This document shows positions 9,595-18,659 of a stretch of 64,000 nt of DNA, in pieces. Position numbers and translations under genes: made by a program. Location: contig NZ_FNAP01000001.1 of NCBI RefSeq assembly GCF_900101965.1, positions 248,001 to 312,000 of the forward strand, read 5' to 3'. This stretch comes from Rhodospira trueperi. GTDB taxonomy: Bacteria > Pseudomonadota > Alphaproteobacteria > Rhodospirillales > Rhodospirillaceae. A model generated the notes under the pieces. The model was not told the origin of the DNA. It searched no databases and saw nothing but the letters and a program-made list of their open reading frames with translations. Numbering within the stretch: position 1 is the stretch's first letter; each line of letters opens with the position of its first letter.

Positions 9595-10940
9595 TGCCCC
9601 GCAATGGTCAGGCCGTCGATGCGGACGGTCGGGCTGTCGGTGCCGTAGCGCAGGATCAGGTCGTTGGCGGGGATGAGGCGGGCGAACATCTCCTGCAACG
9701 TGCCGGCGATGGTGCATTCGCTGACCGGGTCCGTGATCTCGCCGTTCTCGATCCAGAAACCGGCCGCGCCGCGCGAGTAGTCACCGGTGATCATGTTGAT
9801 ACCATGGCCAAACAATTCAGTGACATAAAAGCCATCCTTGATGTCGGAGATCAACTCTGACGGCGTGGCGCTGCCGGGCTGGAGCATGACGTTGCTGGCG
9901 CCTGGGCTGGGGGCCGAGCCGGCGCCCCGGGTGGCGTGGCCGGTGCTGTCCAGGCCGAGTTGCCGGGCGGAGCGCAGGTCCAGCAGCCAGGTTGTCAGGC
10001 GTCCGTCCTCCACCAGGGCGATGCGACGGGTCGGCAGCCCCTCGGCGTCGCAGGGCCGCGACTTCAGGCCGCGATGCCGGTGCGGGTCTTCCAGGATGAC
10101 GATGCCCTCGCCGAACACGCGCTCGCCCATGCGGTCCTTGAGGAAGCTGGTGCCGCGCGCGATGGAGGCGCCGTTGATGGCGCCCAGCAGATGGCCCACC
10201 AGGGTTCGGGCCACGCGCGGGTCGAACACCACCGGGGCCTTGACGGTGCGGGGGCGACGCGCGCCCAATCGGCGCACCGCCCGTTCCCCCGCGACGCGGC
10301 CGACATCGTCGGGGGTGCGTAGATCCTCCCGGAACACGGCGGCGGTGTAGTCGTAATCCCGCTCCATGCCGTCGGTATCGGATCCGGCGATCACGCTGGC
10401 CGCCAACGAGCACCCGGTGCGCTCGTAGTGCTGCGTGAACCCATTCGATCCGGCGAGGGTCACGGCGGTCAGGCTCCAACTCGCCTCGGCGCCTTCGGAG
10501 TTGGTGACGCCGGGCACGGCGCGGGCGGCGTCCTCAGCGGCGCGGGCCATGTCGGTCAGGGTCTCGGCCGACGGTTCGACCGGGTCGCGGCAGTCGATGG
10601 CGGGCAACTCCCGCGCCAGCGCCTCCGGATCGGCGAGGCCGCAATAGGGGTCCTCCGGCACCGTGCGGGCGATGGCCATGGCACGCTCGACAAGATCGCG
10701 CAACGCCGCCGAAGAGCGGTCGGCGCTGGAGACGATCCCCTGACGCTGACCGACGAACACCCGCAGGCCGATGTCGCCGCCCTCGGCGCGCTCCAGCCGT
10801 TCCAGGGCGCCCATGCGCCACGCCACCGAGACGGATACCCCATCCAGAAGGACGGCGTCGGCGGCGTCGGCGCCGGCCTTGCGGGCGCGGTCGATGAGGT
10901 CTTCGAGTGCGGCGGGGGATCCGACCGGAGATGCGGTCAT
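9591..10940 (-). CDS. pmbA: Metalloprotease-related protein PmbA/TldE
   Basis: A 449-residue TldE/PmbA protein, partner of TldD in a heterodimeric zinc protease that acts on unfolded peptides such as antitoxins and microcin precursors. The C-terminal features SDIKDGFYVTELFGHGINMITGDYSRGAAGFWIENGEI are characteristic (seen at residues ~380-420). The HExxxH zinc motif belongs to TldD and is absent here, as expected. The ATG at 10940 has GGAGG eight bases upstream; an in-frame ATG at 10961 overlaps that ribosome site and is unlikely. tldD is not in the window. Confidence 0.93.
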   Translation of the reverse strand: MTASPVGSPAALEDLIDRARKAGADAADAVLLDGVSVSVAWRMGALERLERAEGGDIGLRVFVGQRQGIVSSADRSSAALRDLVERAMAIARTVPEDPYCGLADPEALARELPAIDCRDPVEPSAETLTDMARAAEDAARAVPGVTNSEGAEASWSLTAVTLAGSNGFTQHYERTGCSLAASVIAGSDTDGMERDYDYTAAVFREDLRTPDDVGRVAGERAVRRLGARRPRTVKAPVVFDPRVARTLVGHLLGAINGASIARGTSFLKDRMGERVFGEGIVILEDPHRHRGLKSRPCDAEGLPTRRIALVEDGRLTTWLLDLRSARQLGLDSTGHATRGAGSAPSPGASNVMLQPGSATPSELISDIKDGFYVTELFGHGINMITGDYSRGAAGFWIENGEITDPVSECTIAGTLQEMFARLIPANDLILRYGTDSPTVRIDGLTIAGQ

Positions 10941-10979
10941 TAAGTATGCCTCCAGTTTCAAAGACGGATGGTGTTCACA

Positions 10980-11831
10980 TCAAGACGGCGGTTGGGCAAG
11001 ATACTGCTCAAGGCTGTGGAGCGAGACCTGAATTCGGGACTTCTTGGCGTCGCCAACTTCACGAATATCGACAACAAGGGGGTGGAGTTGAGTCTCGGGG
11101 GCCGGCTCTGTCGGTTCGGTTTGCGTGACCGGGGCGGCGACAAAGAAACGCATGTCCAAGCGATTGGCTTGCTCGATCTCATCCCGAAGCGCTGATCCGT
11201 CAAGCCGATAGCTTTCAAGGGTTGGGTTTAGGCGATCAGAGACAACGTTGGGCAGATGGTGGGTCGAAAGAAGATGTTCGCAGATTGTCCGCGTGTTCTC
11301 AATGCGCACAACGTGGTCGAGGGTGCAAAGGTTTTCAATAGCCCTAATTAGATGAGTCTCGCCCAAAGGAGTTTTATCGTCCACTCCAGAGAACTGCCTA
11401 ACCATTGGGTTTGTATTCAAGGGATTGTTAACGAATTTTTTGAGGCCATCAAGTGACACAGGATTTTGCGATCTCATGTTTTCGTAGGTATAGGCGGATA
11501 CGGTTCGGTCAAATGGATGACGTAATACAGTGAAAGTTATATAGTCACCGATCAGTTTGTGGTGAAGGCCGAACGGAAGGTGGGTCGCGGCCAACATATG
11601 CGGTATGGGAAGCACCTCCTGAGACGGATCGTCGTATCGATGTATCAAGCTCGCAATCCAACGTTCGGCAGCCTTGCTTAAGGATCCGTCAGCATTTCGA
11701 TTGCGAAGCATCAACATGATCCGCAGCGGTTCGGCCAGGGCCGAAAAAACCGAAATGCCGCCGCTCTTCGGGACATGATAGAAAAACATGGGCCTTCCAT
11801 CGAAAGCGTCCGAACGCGGATGGCTTTCCAT
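10980..11831 (-). CDS. Sulfotransferase-like protein (PAPS-dependent fold)
   Basis: A protein of about 283 residues. The 5'-phosphosulfate loop appears as FFYHVPKSGGISVFSAL near the N-terminus, and a 3'-phosphate loop as FTVLRHPFDRTVSAYTYE about 95 residues later. The C-terminal NPTLESYRLDGSALRDEIEQ resembles the end of carbohydrate sulfotransferase-type proteins. The substrate is unknown. Base composition is visibly more AT-rich than the neighbours, which suggests horizontal acquisition. The start is unsure: ATG 11831 has no good ribosome site, and GTG 11876 would give 298 residues. It sits between ubiD and pmbA on the same strand. Confidence 0.7.
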   Translation of the reverse strand: MESHPRSDAFDGRPMFFYHVPKSGGISVFSALAEPLRIMLMLRNRNADGSLSKAAERWIASLIHRYDDPSQEVLPIPHMLAATHLPFGLHHKLIGDYITFTVLRHPFDRTVSAYTYENMRSQNPVSLDGLKKFVNNPLNTNPMVRQFSGVDDKTPLGETHLIRAIENLCTLDHVVRIENTRTICEHLLSTHHLPNVVSDRLNPTLESYRLDGSALRDEIEQANRLDMRFFVAAPVTQTEPTEPAPETQLHPLVVDIREVGDAKKSRIQVSLHSLEQYLAQPPS

Positions 11832-11977
11832 GACAACGCGTGTCTTTGAAATTTCGCTGATCTTCTGCCGAAGCACTTCTATTTCTCTGTTCTTGCTGAC
11901 GAATATAGATCCAGGGCACTGCAGGTTCCTGAACGTTCCGCGGTTGTCAGAGCCAGGGGCACACCGATGTGTGTTGG

Positions 11978-13498
11978 CTATCGCCAGATCGGCGTGCCCG
12001 ACCCGGGCAGGCCGTAGTCTTTCCATTTGGCGGTCACCCGCTCGATGATGTCGTCGGTCATGCGGATCTTGGTGCCCCACTCGCGGTGCGTCTCGGGCGG
12101 CCATTTGTTGGTCGCATCAAGGCCCACCTTGCCGCCCAGGCTGCTTTCCGGGCTGGCGAAGTCCAGGTAGTCGATGGGCGTGCCCTCGATGACCGTGATG
12201 TCGCGGGCGGGGTCCATGCGGGTGGAGATGGCCCACATTACGTCGGTCCAGTCGCGGGCGTTGATATCGTCGTCCACAACGATGACGAACTTGGTGTACA
12301 TGAACTGACGCAGGAACGACCACACGCCCATCATCACCCGCTTGGCGTGGCCGGGGTAGGCTTTGCGCATGCTGACCACGGCGATGCGGTAGGAACAGCC
12401 TTCCGGCGGCAGCCAGAAATCCACGACCTCCGGGAACTGCTGGGTCAGGAGGGGGATGAACACCTCGTTCAGGGCCTCGCCGAGCACGCTGGGTTCGTCG
12501 GGGGGACGGCCGGTGAAGGTGCTCAGGTAGATGGGACGCTGCCGCATGGTGATGGCGGAGAGGCGGAACACGGGGAATTGATCCACGGAGTTGTAGTACC
12601 CCGTGTGGTCGCCGTAGGGGCCTTCGTCGCCGAACTCGTCGAGCATGACGTGGCCTTCCAGGACGATCTCGGCTGTCGCCGGCACCTTCAGGGGGACCGT
12701 CTTGCAGTCCACCAGATCCACTTTCTTTCCGCGCAGCAGGCCGGCGAACTGGTACTCGGACAGCGTATCGGGCACGGGGGTGACGGCCGCGAGGATCACC
12801 CCCGGGTCGGCGCCGATGACGGCGGCGGCGGGCAGCGGTTCCTTCTTCTCGGCGGCCCAGCGACGGTAGTGCTGGGCGCCGCCGCGATGCTTCAGCCAGC
12901 GCATCAGCGTGGTGTCACGGCCCGTCACCTGCATGCGGTAAATGCCGAGATTGAACCCGTCCTCTCGTCGGCCGCCCTTGCCGCTCTGGGGTCCCTGGGT
13001 GACCACCAGCGGCCATGTGATGAGCGGCGCCGGCTCGCCCGGCCAGCAGGTCTGCACCGGCAGGCGGGTGAGGTCGATGTCCGGCCCGGTCCATACCACC
13101 TCCTGACACGGCGCGCGGGTGACGGTACGGGGTTTCATGGCCATCACGGTCTTGACCAGGGGCATCATCTCCAGGGCCCCGCGCCAGCCGCCGGGCGGTT
13201 CCGGCTGCTTGAGGAAGGCCAGCATCTCTCCGACCTCGCGCAACTGGGCCGGCGTGCGGTCCATACCCCAGGCGACCCGCTCGACGGTGCCGAACAGGTT
13301 GACCAGCATCGGCATGTCGTAGCGGCGGCCTTGATCGCCGACGACGCTCTCGAACAGAACCGCCGGTCCGCCCTCGGCGAGCAGGCGGGTCTGGATCTCC
13401 GTCATTTCCAGGACCGGCGAAACCGGCGTGGAGACGCGCGTCAGCCGACCGTCGCGTTCGAGACGGTCCATGAAATCACGCAGGGAATCGAAGGGCAT
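11978..13498 (-). CDS. ubiD: UbiD family decarboxylase (4-hydroxy-3-polyprenylbenzoate decarboxylase)
   Basis: A prenylated-FMN-dependent decarboxylase (506 residues) of ubiquinone synthesis. Features include the N-terminal [21 protein letters not shown] (positions 1-21), [24 protein letters not shown], and the active-site region [16 protein letters not shown]. The C-terminus with [22 protein letters not shown] is typical of UbiD of quinone pathways. Ubiquinone is also the precursor of rhodoquinone, the likely electron donor for the fumarate reductase encoded at 17174-20416. The cofactor-making ubiX gene is not in the window. Confidence 0.94.
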   Translation of the reverse strand: MPFDSLRDFMDRLERDGRLTRVSTPVSPVLEMTEIQTRLLAEGGPAVLFESVVGDQGRRYDMPMLVNLFGTVERVAWGMDRTPAQLREVGEMLAFLKQPEPPGGWRGALEMMPLVKTVMAMKPRTVTRAPCQEVVWTGPDIDLTRLPVQTCWPGEPAPLITWPLVVTQGPQSGKGGRREDGFNLGIYRMQVTGRDTTLMRWLKHRGGAQHYRRWAAEKKEPLPAAAVIGADPGVILAAVTPVPDTLSEYQFAGLLRGKKVDLVDCKTVPLKVPATAEIVLEGHVMLDEFGDEGPYGDHTGYYNSVDQFPVFRLSAITMRQRPIYLSTFTGRPPDEPSVLGEALNEVFIPLLTQQFPEVVDFWLPPEGCSYRIAVVSMRKAYPGHAKRVMMGVWSFLRQFMYTKFVIVVDDDINARDWTDVMWAISTRMDPARDITVIEGTPIDYLDFASPESSLGGKVGLDATNKWPPETHREWGTKIRMTDDIIERVTAKWKDYGLPGSGTPIWR

Positions 13499-13547
13499 GC
13501 GGAGGGTCTCTCAGTACAACCAAATCAAATCTGGGGATGGTATCCGA

Positions 13548-13838
13548 TCAGTAAGGCGCGCCACCCCGTGACCGCCCGTCCGTCGCGGCCGTGACGCGCC
13601 GGTAGAAATCGGGATCATGAAGGACCGAAACCGCGATGGTCCGGTATCCGAGATGCACACCCTGATCCGGCACAAGCCGGGCATGCGGGGGTATCCCCTC
13701 GAACTGGACCACCTGCCGGACGGTCCAGACCGATTGATACTGCCCATCCGTTTTGATGAAACGATCTCCGACCTCGACGCCATGGCGTGTGGCCATGCCG
13801 GCCCCAAGTGCGCCCATCAGACGGCGAACAAAGCTCAT
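13548..13838 (-). CDS. Small uncharacterised protein, paralogue of the 53183-53632 product
   Basis: A 96-residue protein I do not recognise from a named family. It shares with the protein at 53183-53632 the pattern GDRFIKTDG, then VW-x-V-x-x-V, P-x-H-x-x-L, RTI, and L-x-DP-x-FYR, over about 65 residues. A compact beta-rich domain is plausible. ATG 13838 (MSFVRRLMGAL) has GGGGCAAG upstream; an in-frame ATG at 13925 is also open. No signal peptide or membrane segment is evident. It lies between ubiD and treY on the same strand. Confidence 0.65.
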   Translation of the reverse strand: MSFVRRLMGALGAGMATRHGVEVGDRFIKTDGQYQSVWTVRQVVQFEGIPPHARLVPDQGVHLGYRTIAVSVLHDPDFYRRVTAATDGRSRGGAPY

Positions 13839-14017
13839 CCGTTCTTGCCCCACTGATCGCTGCGAGGGCAACGTCGGCGGCCGTATAACCGTGCCGACAT
13901 CCGACCCCGACGGCAATATACCCACTTCCGTTCACGGCCGACCCGCTGGCGCGTTCCGTCGTGAGGCGGCCCTTTATTTCTTCCCAAGATCGACTATGCC
14001 TGTCGGGAGTCCGCCAT

Positions 14018-17000
14018 TCAAGCTCCGTCGGTCAGGACACAGACCGGAAAGTCGGAGAGCAGCCTGGACAGGGGCAGGTGGCCGGACCCGGCGTGCCGCA
14101 GGCCTTCGGCGGCCTGAGAGTCGGAGAGGATGCCGCGCAACGAGGTCGTCGCGAAAGGCTCGGTCTCGGGCAATACAACGGCCGTGTCGTCCCAGCCCAT
14201 GGGCAAGGGCAGGAAGGCTCCATCCATCAGAGGCCAGACGAGTCGGGGCACCACGACGACCAGGAGGCGAGGGGCTCCGGCCTCTTGCCCCTCGATGGCG
14301 GGCGCGGTCCGGGCGAACGCAAGAACACGATTGGCGTGGGGTCCGGTAACCTCCAGCGGCTCGTAAGAGCCGTGCGCGAACAGCCTGGGCGCGTGGCTCC
14401 GCAGGTCGAGCAGGGCGGCGATCAGGGCCTGTTTGACGCGCCCGTCGCGCCAATGGGGCAACAGGTCGAGCGCGGACCGGGCATCCGCGAGCGCTTGGGC
14501 GCGGGCCTCGAAATCGACCGGGCGGCGATTGTCCGGATCGACCAGACTGAAATCCCAAAGATCGGTGCCCTGATAGAGGTCGGGCACGCCGGGCACCGTG
14601 AGTTTCAAGGTCGTTTGGGCCAGACTGTTGACCACTCCGGCCGGCGCAAGCCGTGCGACGAAGGCGGCCATGTCGCTCAGGAATGCGGTTCCAAGCGACG
14701 GTGATAGGACGGAGCGAATGAAGCTTTCAAGCGCGGCCTCGTATTCAGGATCCTGGGCGGTCCAGGCGGTCTCCACCTTGGCTTCGCGCACGGCCTTGAG
14801 CATGTAGGCGACGATGCGATCCGCATAGTCCGACAGGGCGGTGTCGTCCAGAGGCTGGAGTTGGCCATCGGGATCCACCTCGGCGAGGGCCAGCGGCCAA
14901 CTGGCCAACAGGCTCTGATAGAACAGATACTCGTCGTTGGCGCTGGGGGCGCGACGGTTCTCCGACAGCACCGCGACCCGGCGGTGATTGAGGTCCTGCC
15001 AGCGCTGGATCCGGTGCGACCATGCCTCGGGGCATTCGGAGATCAGAGCCAGCCGCGTGCGGGCATCCTCGCCGCGCTTGTGGTCGTGGGTGGCGGTGGC
15101 CAGCAGGCCGAAGGGCCAGGTTTCCAGGCGCGCCTGACAGGCATGGTGGAAGGCGGCGGCAGATACACCGAAGCGGTCGGGTTCTCCGCCCACCTCGTTC
15201 AGGGCCGCAAGCCGCACATAGCGATAGAACGCCGTGTCTTCCATCGCCTTGGCCATCACCGGGCTGGTGAGCTGCTGGACGCGCATGGCCACTTCCAGCA
15301 CCTCGGCCGGGGGATGGCCGGCCTCGGCACGGGCCAGATCGGCCGTCAGCACGTCGTGCAGGAAGTCGTAAACGGACAGGTCGGGGGACCGGGCCATCTT
15401 GCGGGCACGGCCGATGGCCCACTGGAGGTCACGGCGGTCCTGGTCGTCGATGGTCGCACGCGCCGTGTCGGCCGTGTCGGTGTTCGCGTCCGTCCAATCG
15501 GGCAGGGCGTGCGGATCGACGTAGGTGCGATAGACCGGAAAGTGGGCGATGACATCGATCAGGGCCGCGCGCAGGGCCATGCGGGAGTAGTCCCGCGTGG
15601 CACGGGATCGCTTCGCCAGCCGGTTCAGTCGGTTGGCCATCACGCCGATCTCGCTGGCGAGGCTCTCTTCCATCACCTGACGTTTGGCCGCGAGCACGAT
15701 GTCCGGGTAGGAGGGGGGTGTTTCCAGGATGCGCGCGTAGACGCGGTCCAGGCCCGCCTCGCCGGCGGGATCGACGAAGAGCCCGAGCACCTGGTTGAGG
15801 AACTCGTACCCCGTGGAGCCGGCGATGGGCCACAAGTCCCGCAGGCGCTCGTGCGGGGCCAGGATCTTCTCGACGAGCAGATACAGCGGCTGGTCCGGCC
15901 CGAAGGGCGACGGCCCCAGTGGTGACCCGGTGTCGGCACCGGGGTAGGGCGCGACGACCCCCAGGTCGATCCCTTTCAAAAGGGCGTGCCGGGCCTCGGC
16001 CTGAAGGCGGCGCATGTAGGCCTCGGGATCCCACAGGCCGTCCACATGATCCAGGCGCACGCCCTGCACGCGCCCCTCGGCGATCAGATCCAGGGTCAGC
16101 CGATGGGCGGTGTCGAACAGGTCGCCGCGCTCCATGCGCAGAGCCGCCAGATCGTTGATTTCAAAGAAGCGGCGGTAGTTGATCTCGTGGGCCGCCACGC
16201 GCCAGAACGCCGGACGGTAGGACTGGCGGTCGATCAGGGTGTCGAGGTCATCGAAACTGGAGGGGCGGGTCGGATCGCCGGCAAAGGCGTCCTCGGCGGC
16301 GGCGACGATGGCCCGCGCCTCGGTGCTGCCGGCCAGCAGTTCCGACAGGCGGCGCTTGACGACATTGGCCGTGCGGCGGCGCCCCAACACGCCGCCGGTC
16401 TCACGGTCCCCCGCGCGCAGGGAATCGGCGCCGGCCATCACCAGGGCCAGCACGTTGTCGTCGGCGTGGCCGGCGCTCATACCGCGCCGCAGAATGTCGC
16501 CGTAGTCATGCGGCCGCACTGGAAAAGCGTGCTCGTAATAGCGGATGGAGAAGCCGCCCAATTCGGCGTCGTAACGCAGGCTCAGTTCACCGCGTTCCAG
16601 AATGGCGCCGTAGTGGTCGCCCAGAACGGGCAGCAGGATCTTGCCGTGCAACGACGGCTCCGCCGGTTCCCAGTCGATGTCGAACCAGTCGGCGTGGGGA
16701 CTTTCGCGGCCCCATTCGAGCACGTCGCGCCACCACCGGTTCTCGCCCACGCCGATGCCCATGTGGTTGGGCACGAAGTCCAGGATCAGCCCCATCCCGT
16801 GGATCAGCAGGGTGTCGCTGAACTGACGGAAATCCTCCTCGCCGCCCAACTCCGGATTGATGCGGCCGTGGTCGATAATGTCATACCCGTGTGTTGACCC
16901 CGGCCGCGCCATGAGGATGGGCGACAGGTAGATGTGGCTGATCCCCAGCTTAGCCAGCGTCGGAACAACGGCGGTGGCGGTGCGGAAGCCGAAGTCCGGA

Positions 17001-17107
17001 GTCAGTTGGAGCCGGTAGGTGGCACGCGGAAAGGCCGGAGGACCGCTCACCGGGACCTCCGTTTTCCGTTTGGGCGTGTCGTGCCCCGTGTTTCGTTCCG
17101 CTGCCAT
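14018..17107 (-). CDS. treY: Malto-oligosyltrehalose synthase TreY
   Basis: A GH13 enzyme (1029 residues) that isomerises the reducing end of malto-oligosaccharides to a trehalosyl unit; TreZ then releases trehalose. Family hallmarks are ATYRLQLTPDFGF, GISHIYLSPI, HGYDIIDHGRINPELGG, DFVPNHMGIG, and the active-site region GVRLDHVDGLWDPEAYMRRL. The C-terminal part has VPGVPDLYQGTDLWDFSLVDPDNRRPVDF. TreZ is not in the window; a partial GlgB is 13 kb away. It is encoded 66 bases after frdD on the same strand and may be partly cotranscribed. Confidence 0.95.
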   Translation of the reverse strand: MAAERNTGHDTPKRKTEVPVSGPPAFPRATYRLQLTPDFGFRTATAVVPTLAKLGISHIYLSPILMARPGSTHGYDIIDHGRINPELGGEEDFRQFSDTLLIHGMGLILDFVPNHMGIGVGENRWWRDVLEWGRESPHADWFDIDWEPAEPSLHGKILLPVLGDHYGAILERGELSLRYDAELGGFSIRYYEHAFPVRPHDYGDILRRGMSAGHADDNVLALVMAGADSLRAGDRETGGVLGRRRTANVVKRRLSELLAGSTEARAIVAAAEDAFAGDPTRPSSFDDLDTLIDRQSYRPAFWRVAAHEINYRRFFEINDLAALRMERGDLFDTAHRLTLDLIAEGRVQGVRLDHVDGLWDPEAYMRRLQAEARHALLKGIDLGVVAPYPGADTGSPLGPSPFGPDQPLYLLVEKILAPHERLRDLWPIAGSTGYEFLNQVLGLFVDPAGEAGLDRVYARILETPPSYPDIVLAAKRQVMEESLASEIGVMANRLNRLAKRSRATRDYSRMALRAALIDVIAHFPVYRTYVDPHALPDWTDANTDTADTARATIDDQDRRDLQWAIGRARKMARSPDLSVYDFLHDVLTADLARAEAGHPPAEVLEVAMRVQQLTSPVMAKAMEDTAFYRYVRLAALNEVGGEPDRFGVSAAAFHHACQARLETWPFGLLATATHDHKRGEDARTRLALISECPEAWSHRIQRWQDLNHRRVAVLSENRRAPSANDEYLFYQSLLASWPLALAEVDPDGQLQPLDDTALSDYADRIVAYMLKAVREAKVETAWTAQDPEYEAALESFIRSVLSPSLGTAFLSDMAAFVARLAPAGVVNSLAQTTLKLTVPGVPDLYQGTDLWDFSLVDPDNRRPVDFEARAQALADARSALDLLPHWRDGRVKQALIAALLDLRSHAPRLFAHGSYEPLEVTGPHANRVLAFARTAPAIEGQEAGAPRLLVVVVPRLVWPLMDGAFLPLPMGWDDTAVVLPETEPFATTSLRGILSDSQAAEGLRHAGSGHLPLSRLLSDFPVCVLTDGA

Positions 17108-17173
17108 GAAGCGACCTTTTCTGACCGGTTGGGTGTCAGCGGACGGCGGTGGCGCTCCGGGCGTGGGTCGGGC

Positions 17174-17521
17174 TCAGAACGACAGCAGGGTGACCAGGGC
17201 GATCAGGCTGAACAGGCCGGCAAAGCCATAGACAGCGCGGGCGACCAACTGATCGTTGCGGATGCCGAAGTCGTGGACGGTGATGCGCAGCCGGTGCGCG
17301 GCGTGCCACAGCGCCAGGAAGAGGATGCCGAACAGCACGATCTTGACCACCGGATTGCTGACGATCCGGGTCATGCTTTCATAGGACGCCTCGGGGGGTC
17401 CGAACAGGCCCAGCGGCAGAAGGACTCCGGTAATCAGGATCATGACCGGGATGACGAAGGCGCAGACGGTGCCGCCGGCGGCGAACAGCCCCCAGACGAT
17501 GGGCTTGTTGGACTTGGCCAT
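17174..17521 (-). CDS. frdD: Fumarate reductase membrane anchor subunit FrdD
   Basis: A hydrophobic anchor subunit (115 residues) with about three membrane helices. VWGLFAAGGTVCAFVIPVMI, LITGVLLPLGLFGPP and WHAAHRLRITVHDFGI match the enterobacterial FrdD pattern. With FrdC it binds quinol in type D, haem-free, quinol:fumarate reductase. The start ATG is two bases after the frdC stop. It is the last gene of frdABCD, followed by treY. Confidence 0.92.
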   Translation of the reverse strand: MAKSNKPIVWGLFAAGGTVCAFVIPVMILITGVLLPLGLFGPPEASYESMTRIVSNPVVKIVLFGILFLALWHAAHRLRITVHDFGIRNDQLVARAVYGFAGLFSLIALVTLLSF

Positions 17522-17523
17522 GG

Positions 17524-17916
17524 TCAGAGCACTCCCATCATCAGCAGGAAGACCAGGGAAACCACCGCCCAGATGATATAATGCGCGCTGACGATGGCCG
17601 GGCCGGGCACAAACCCATCGCCCTTGGGGATGCGCATGGCCCTGGGCGTGACGTTGAACCAGGTGATGGAGTGGTAGCACGCGAACCCGAAGGCCAGCAG
17701 GCTGAACAGAATCCCGGTCGGCGACGAAATGCCGTTGAGGTAGTGGGTCCATTCGTTGTCGCCCTGGGCCAACCGGACCAAACCCACGGTCAGGCTGGCC
17801 GCGTACAGGCCGATGAACACGCAACTCACCTCGCGCAGCATGTAGCGGATGTAGCGGTTGTTGCGCATGTACCAGGTGGTCCGGGGGACCTCGCGGACAT
17901 AGGGGTTGCGGCTCAT
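17524..17916 (-). CDS. frdC: Fumarate reductase membrane anchor subunit FrdC
   Basis: A 130-residue anchor subunit with the N-terminal [16 protein letters not shown] and about three membrane helices. The segment YHSITWFNVTPRAMRI corresponds to the FrdC region around the quinone site. The length is within one residue of E. coli FrdC. The start overlaps the frdB stop as ATGA (17913-17916), and frdD follows after two bases, so the four subunits are tightly coupled. Confidence 0.93.
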   Translation of the reverse strand: MSRNPYVREVPRTTWYMRNNRYIRYMLREVSCVFIGLYAASLTVGLVRLAQGDNEWTHYLNGISSPTGILFSLLAFGFACYHSITWFNVTPRAMRIPKGDGFVPGPAIVSAHYIIWAVVSLVFLLMMGVL

Positions 17917-18659
17917 GAGCGCCTCCAGGGCATCAGGTGCTCCAGGTACCAGTCCGCCGTGCTGGCGATCTTCATCTGCTGGATGGCGCCGGCGGGGTCG
18001 ACATCCTTGGGGCAGACCTCGGAGCAGGCCCCGACGAAGGAGCACTCCCACACGCCCTCATGTGTGGCCACAACCTCCTGCCGCTGGCGCCGGCCCTTGT
18101 CGCGGGAATCCAGGTTGTAGCGGTGGGTGAGTGCCAGGGCTGCGGGGCCGATGAACTCAGGGGTCAGGCCGTACTGGGGACAGGCCGCATAGCACAGCAG
18201 GCAGTTGATACACATCGAGTACTGTTGGTACTGGTGCAACTGTTTGGGTGTCTGCTTGTAGGGGCCGTCCTCGATCGGTCTTTGCTTCTTTGGGATCACG
18301 TAGGGCTTCACTGACTCCAGCTTGTCCATGAAGTCGTCCAGCACCACCACCAGATCGCGTTCGATGGGGAAGTGGTACAGGGGCTCGACCTTGATGGTTC
18401 CGGCCGGCAGATCGCGGATGAAGGCCTTGCACGACAGCATGGGCTCGCCGTTGATCATCATGCCGCAACTGCCGCACACCGCCATGTGGCAGGACCAGCG
18501 ATAGTTCAGGGTGCCGTCGAGGGTGTCCTTGATGTAGTTCAGGGCGTCGAGCACCACCCACTCTTCCTCGCAGGGCACGCAATAGGCCTGGAAACGGGGC
18601 TCGGTCTCGGTCTCCGGATCGTACCGGAGAATTTCGAAGGTGATCTGGCGTTGGCTCAT
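17913..18659 (-). CDS. frdB: Fumarate reductase iron-sulfur subunit FrdB
   Basis: The electron-transfer subunit (248 residues). The [2Fe-2S] ligands are in [21 protein letters not shown]-type spacing (around residues 57-77), the [4Fe-4S] motif is [12 protein letters not shown] (around 149-160), and the [3Fe-4S] motif is [17 protein letters not shown] (around 207-223). The stretch [16 protein letters not shown] and the rest are closer to enterobacterial FrdB than to alphaproteobacterial SdhB. Start and stop both form ATGA overlaps with frdA and frdC. Confidence 0.95.
   Translation of the reverse strand: MSQRQITFEILRYDPETETEPRFQAYCVPCEEEWVVLDALNYIKDTLDGTLNYRWSCHMAVCGSCGMMINGEPMLSCKAFIRDLPAGTIKVEPLYHFPIERDLVVVLDDFMDKLESVKPYVIPKKQRPIEDGPYKQTPKQLHQYQQYSMCINCLLCYAACPQYGLTPEFIGPAALALTHRYNLDSRDKGRRQRQEVVATHEGVWECSFVGACSEVCPKDVDPAGAIQQMKIASTADWYLEHLMPWRRS

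Noticed and set aside
12000-13600. Long rightward open frame antisense to ubiD
   Set aside because: It is a high-GC shadow frame; the leftward UbiD reading has all family motifs.
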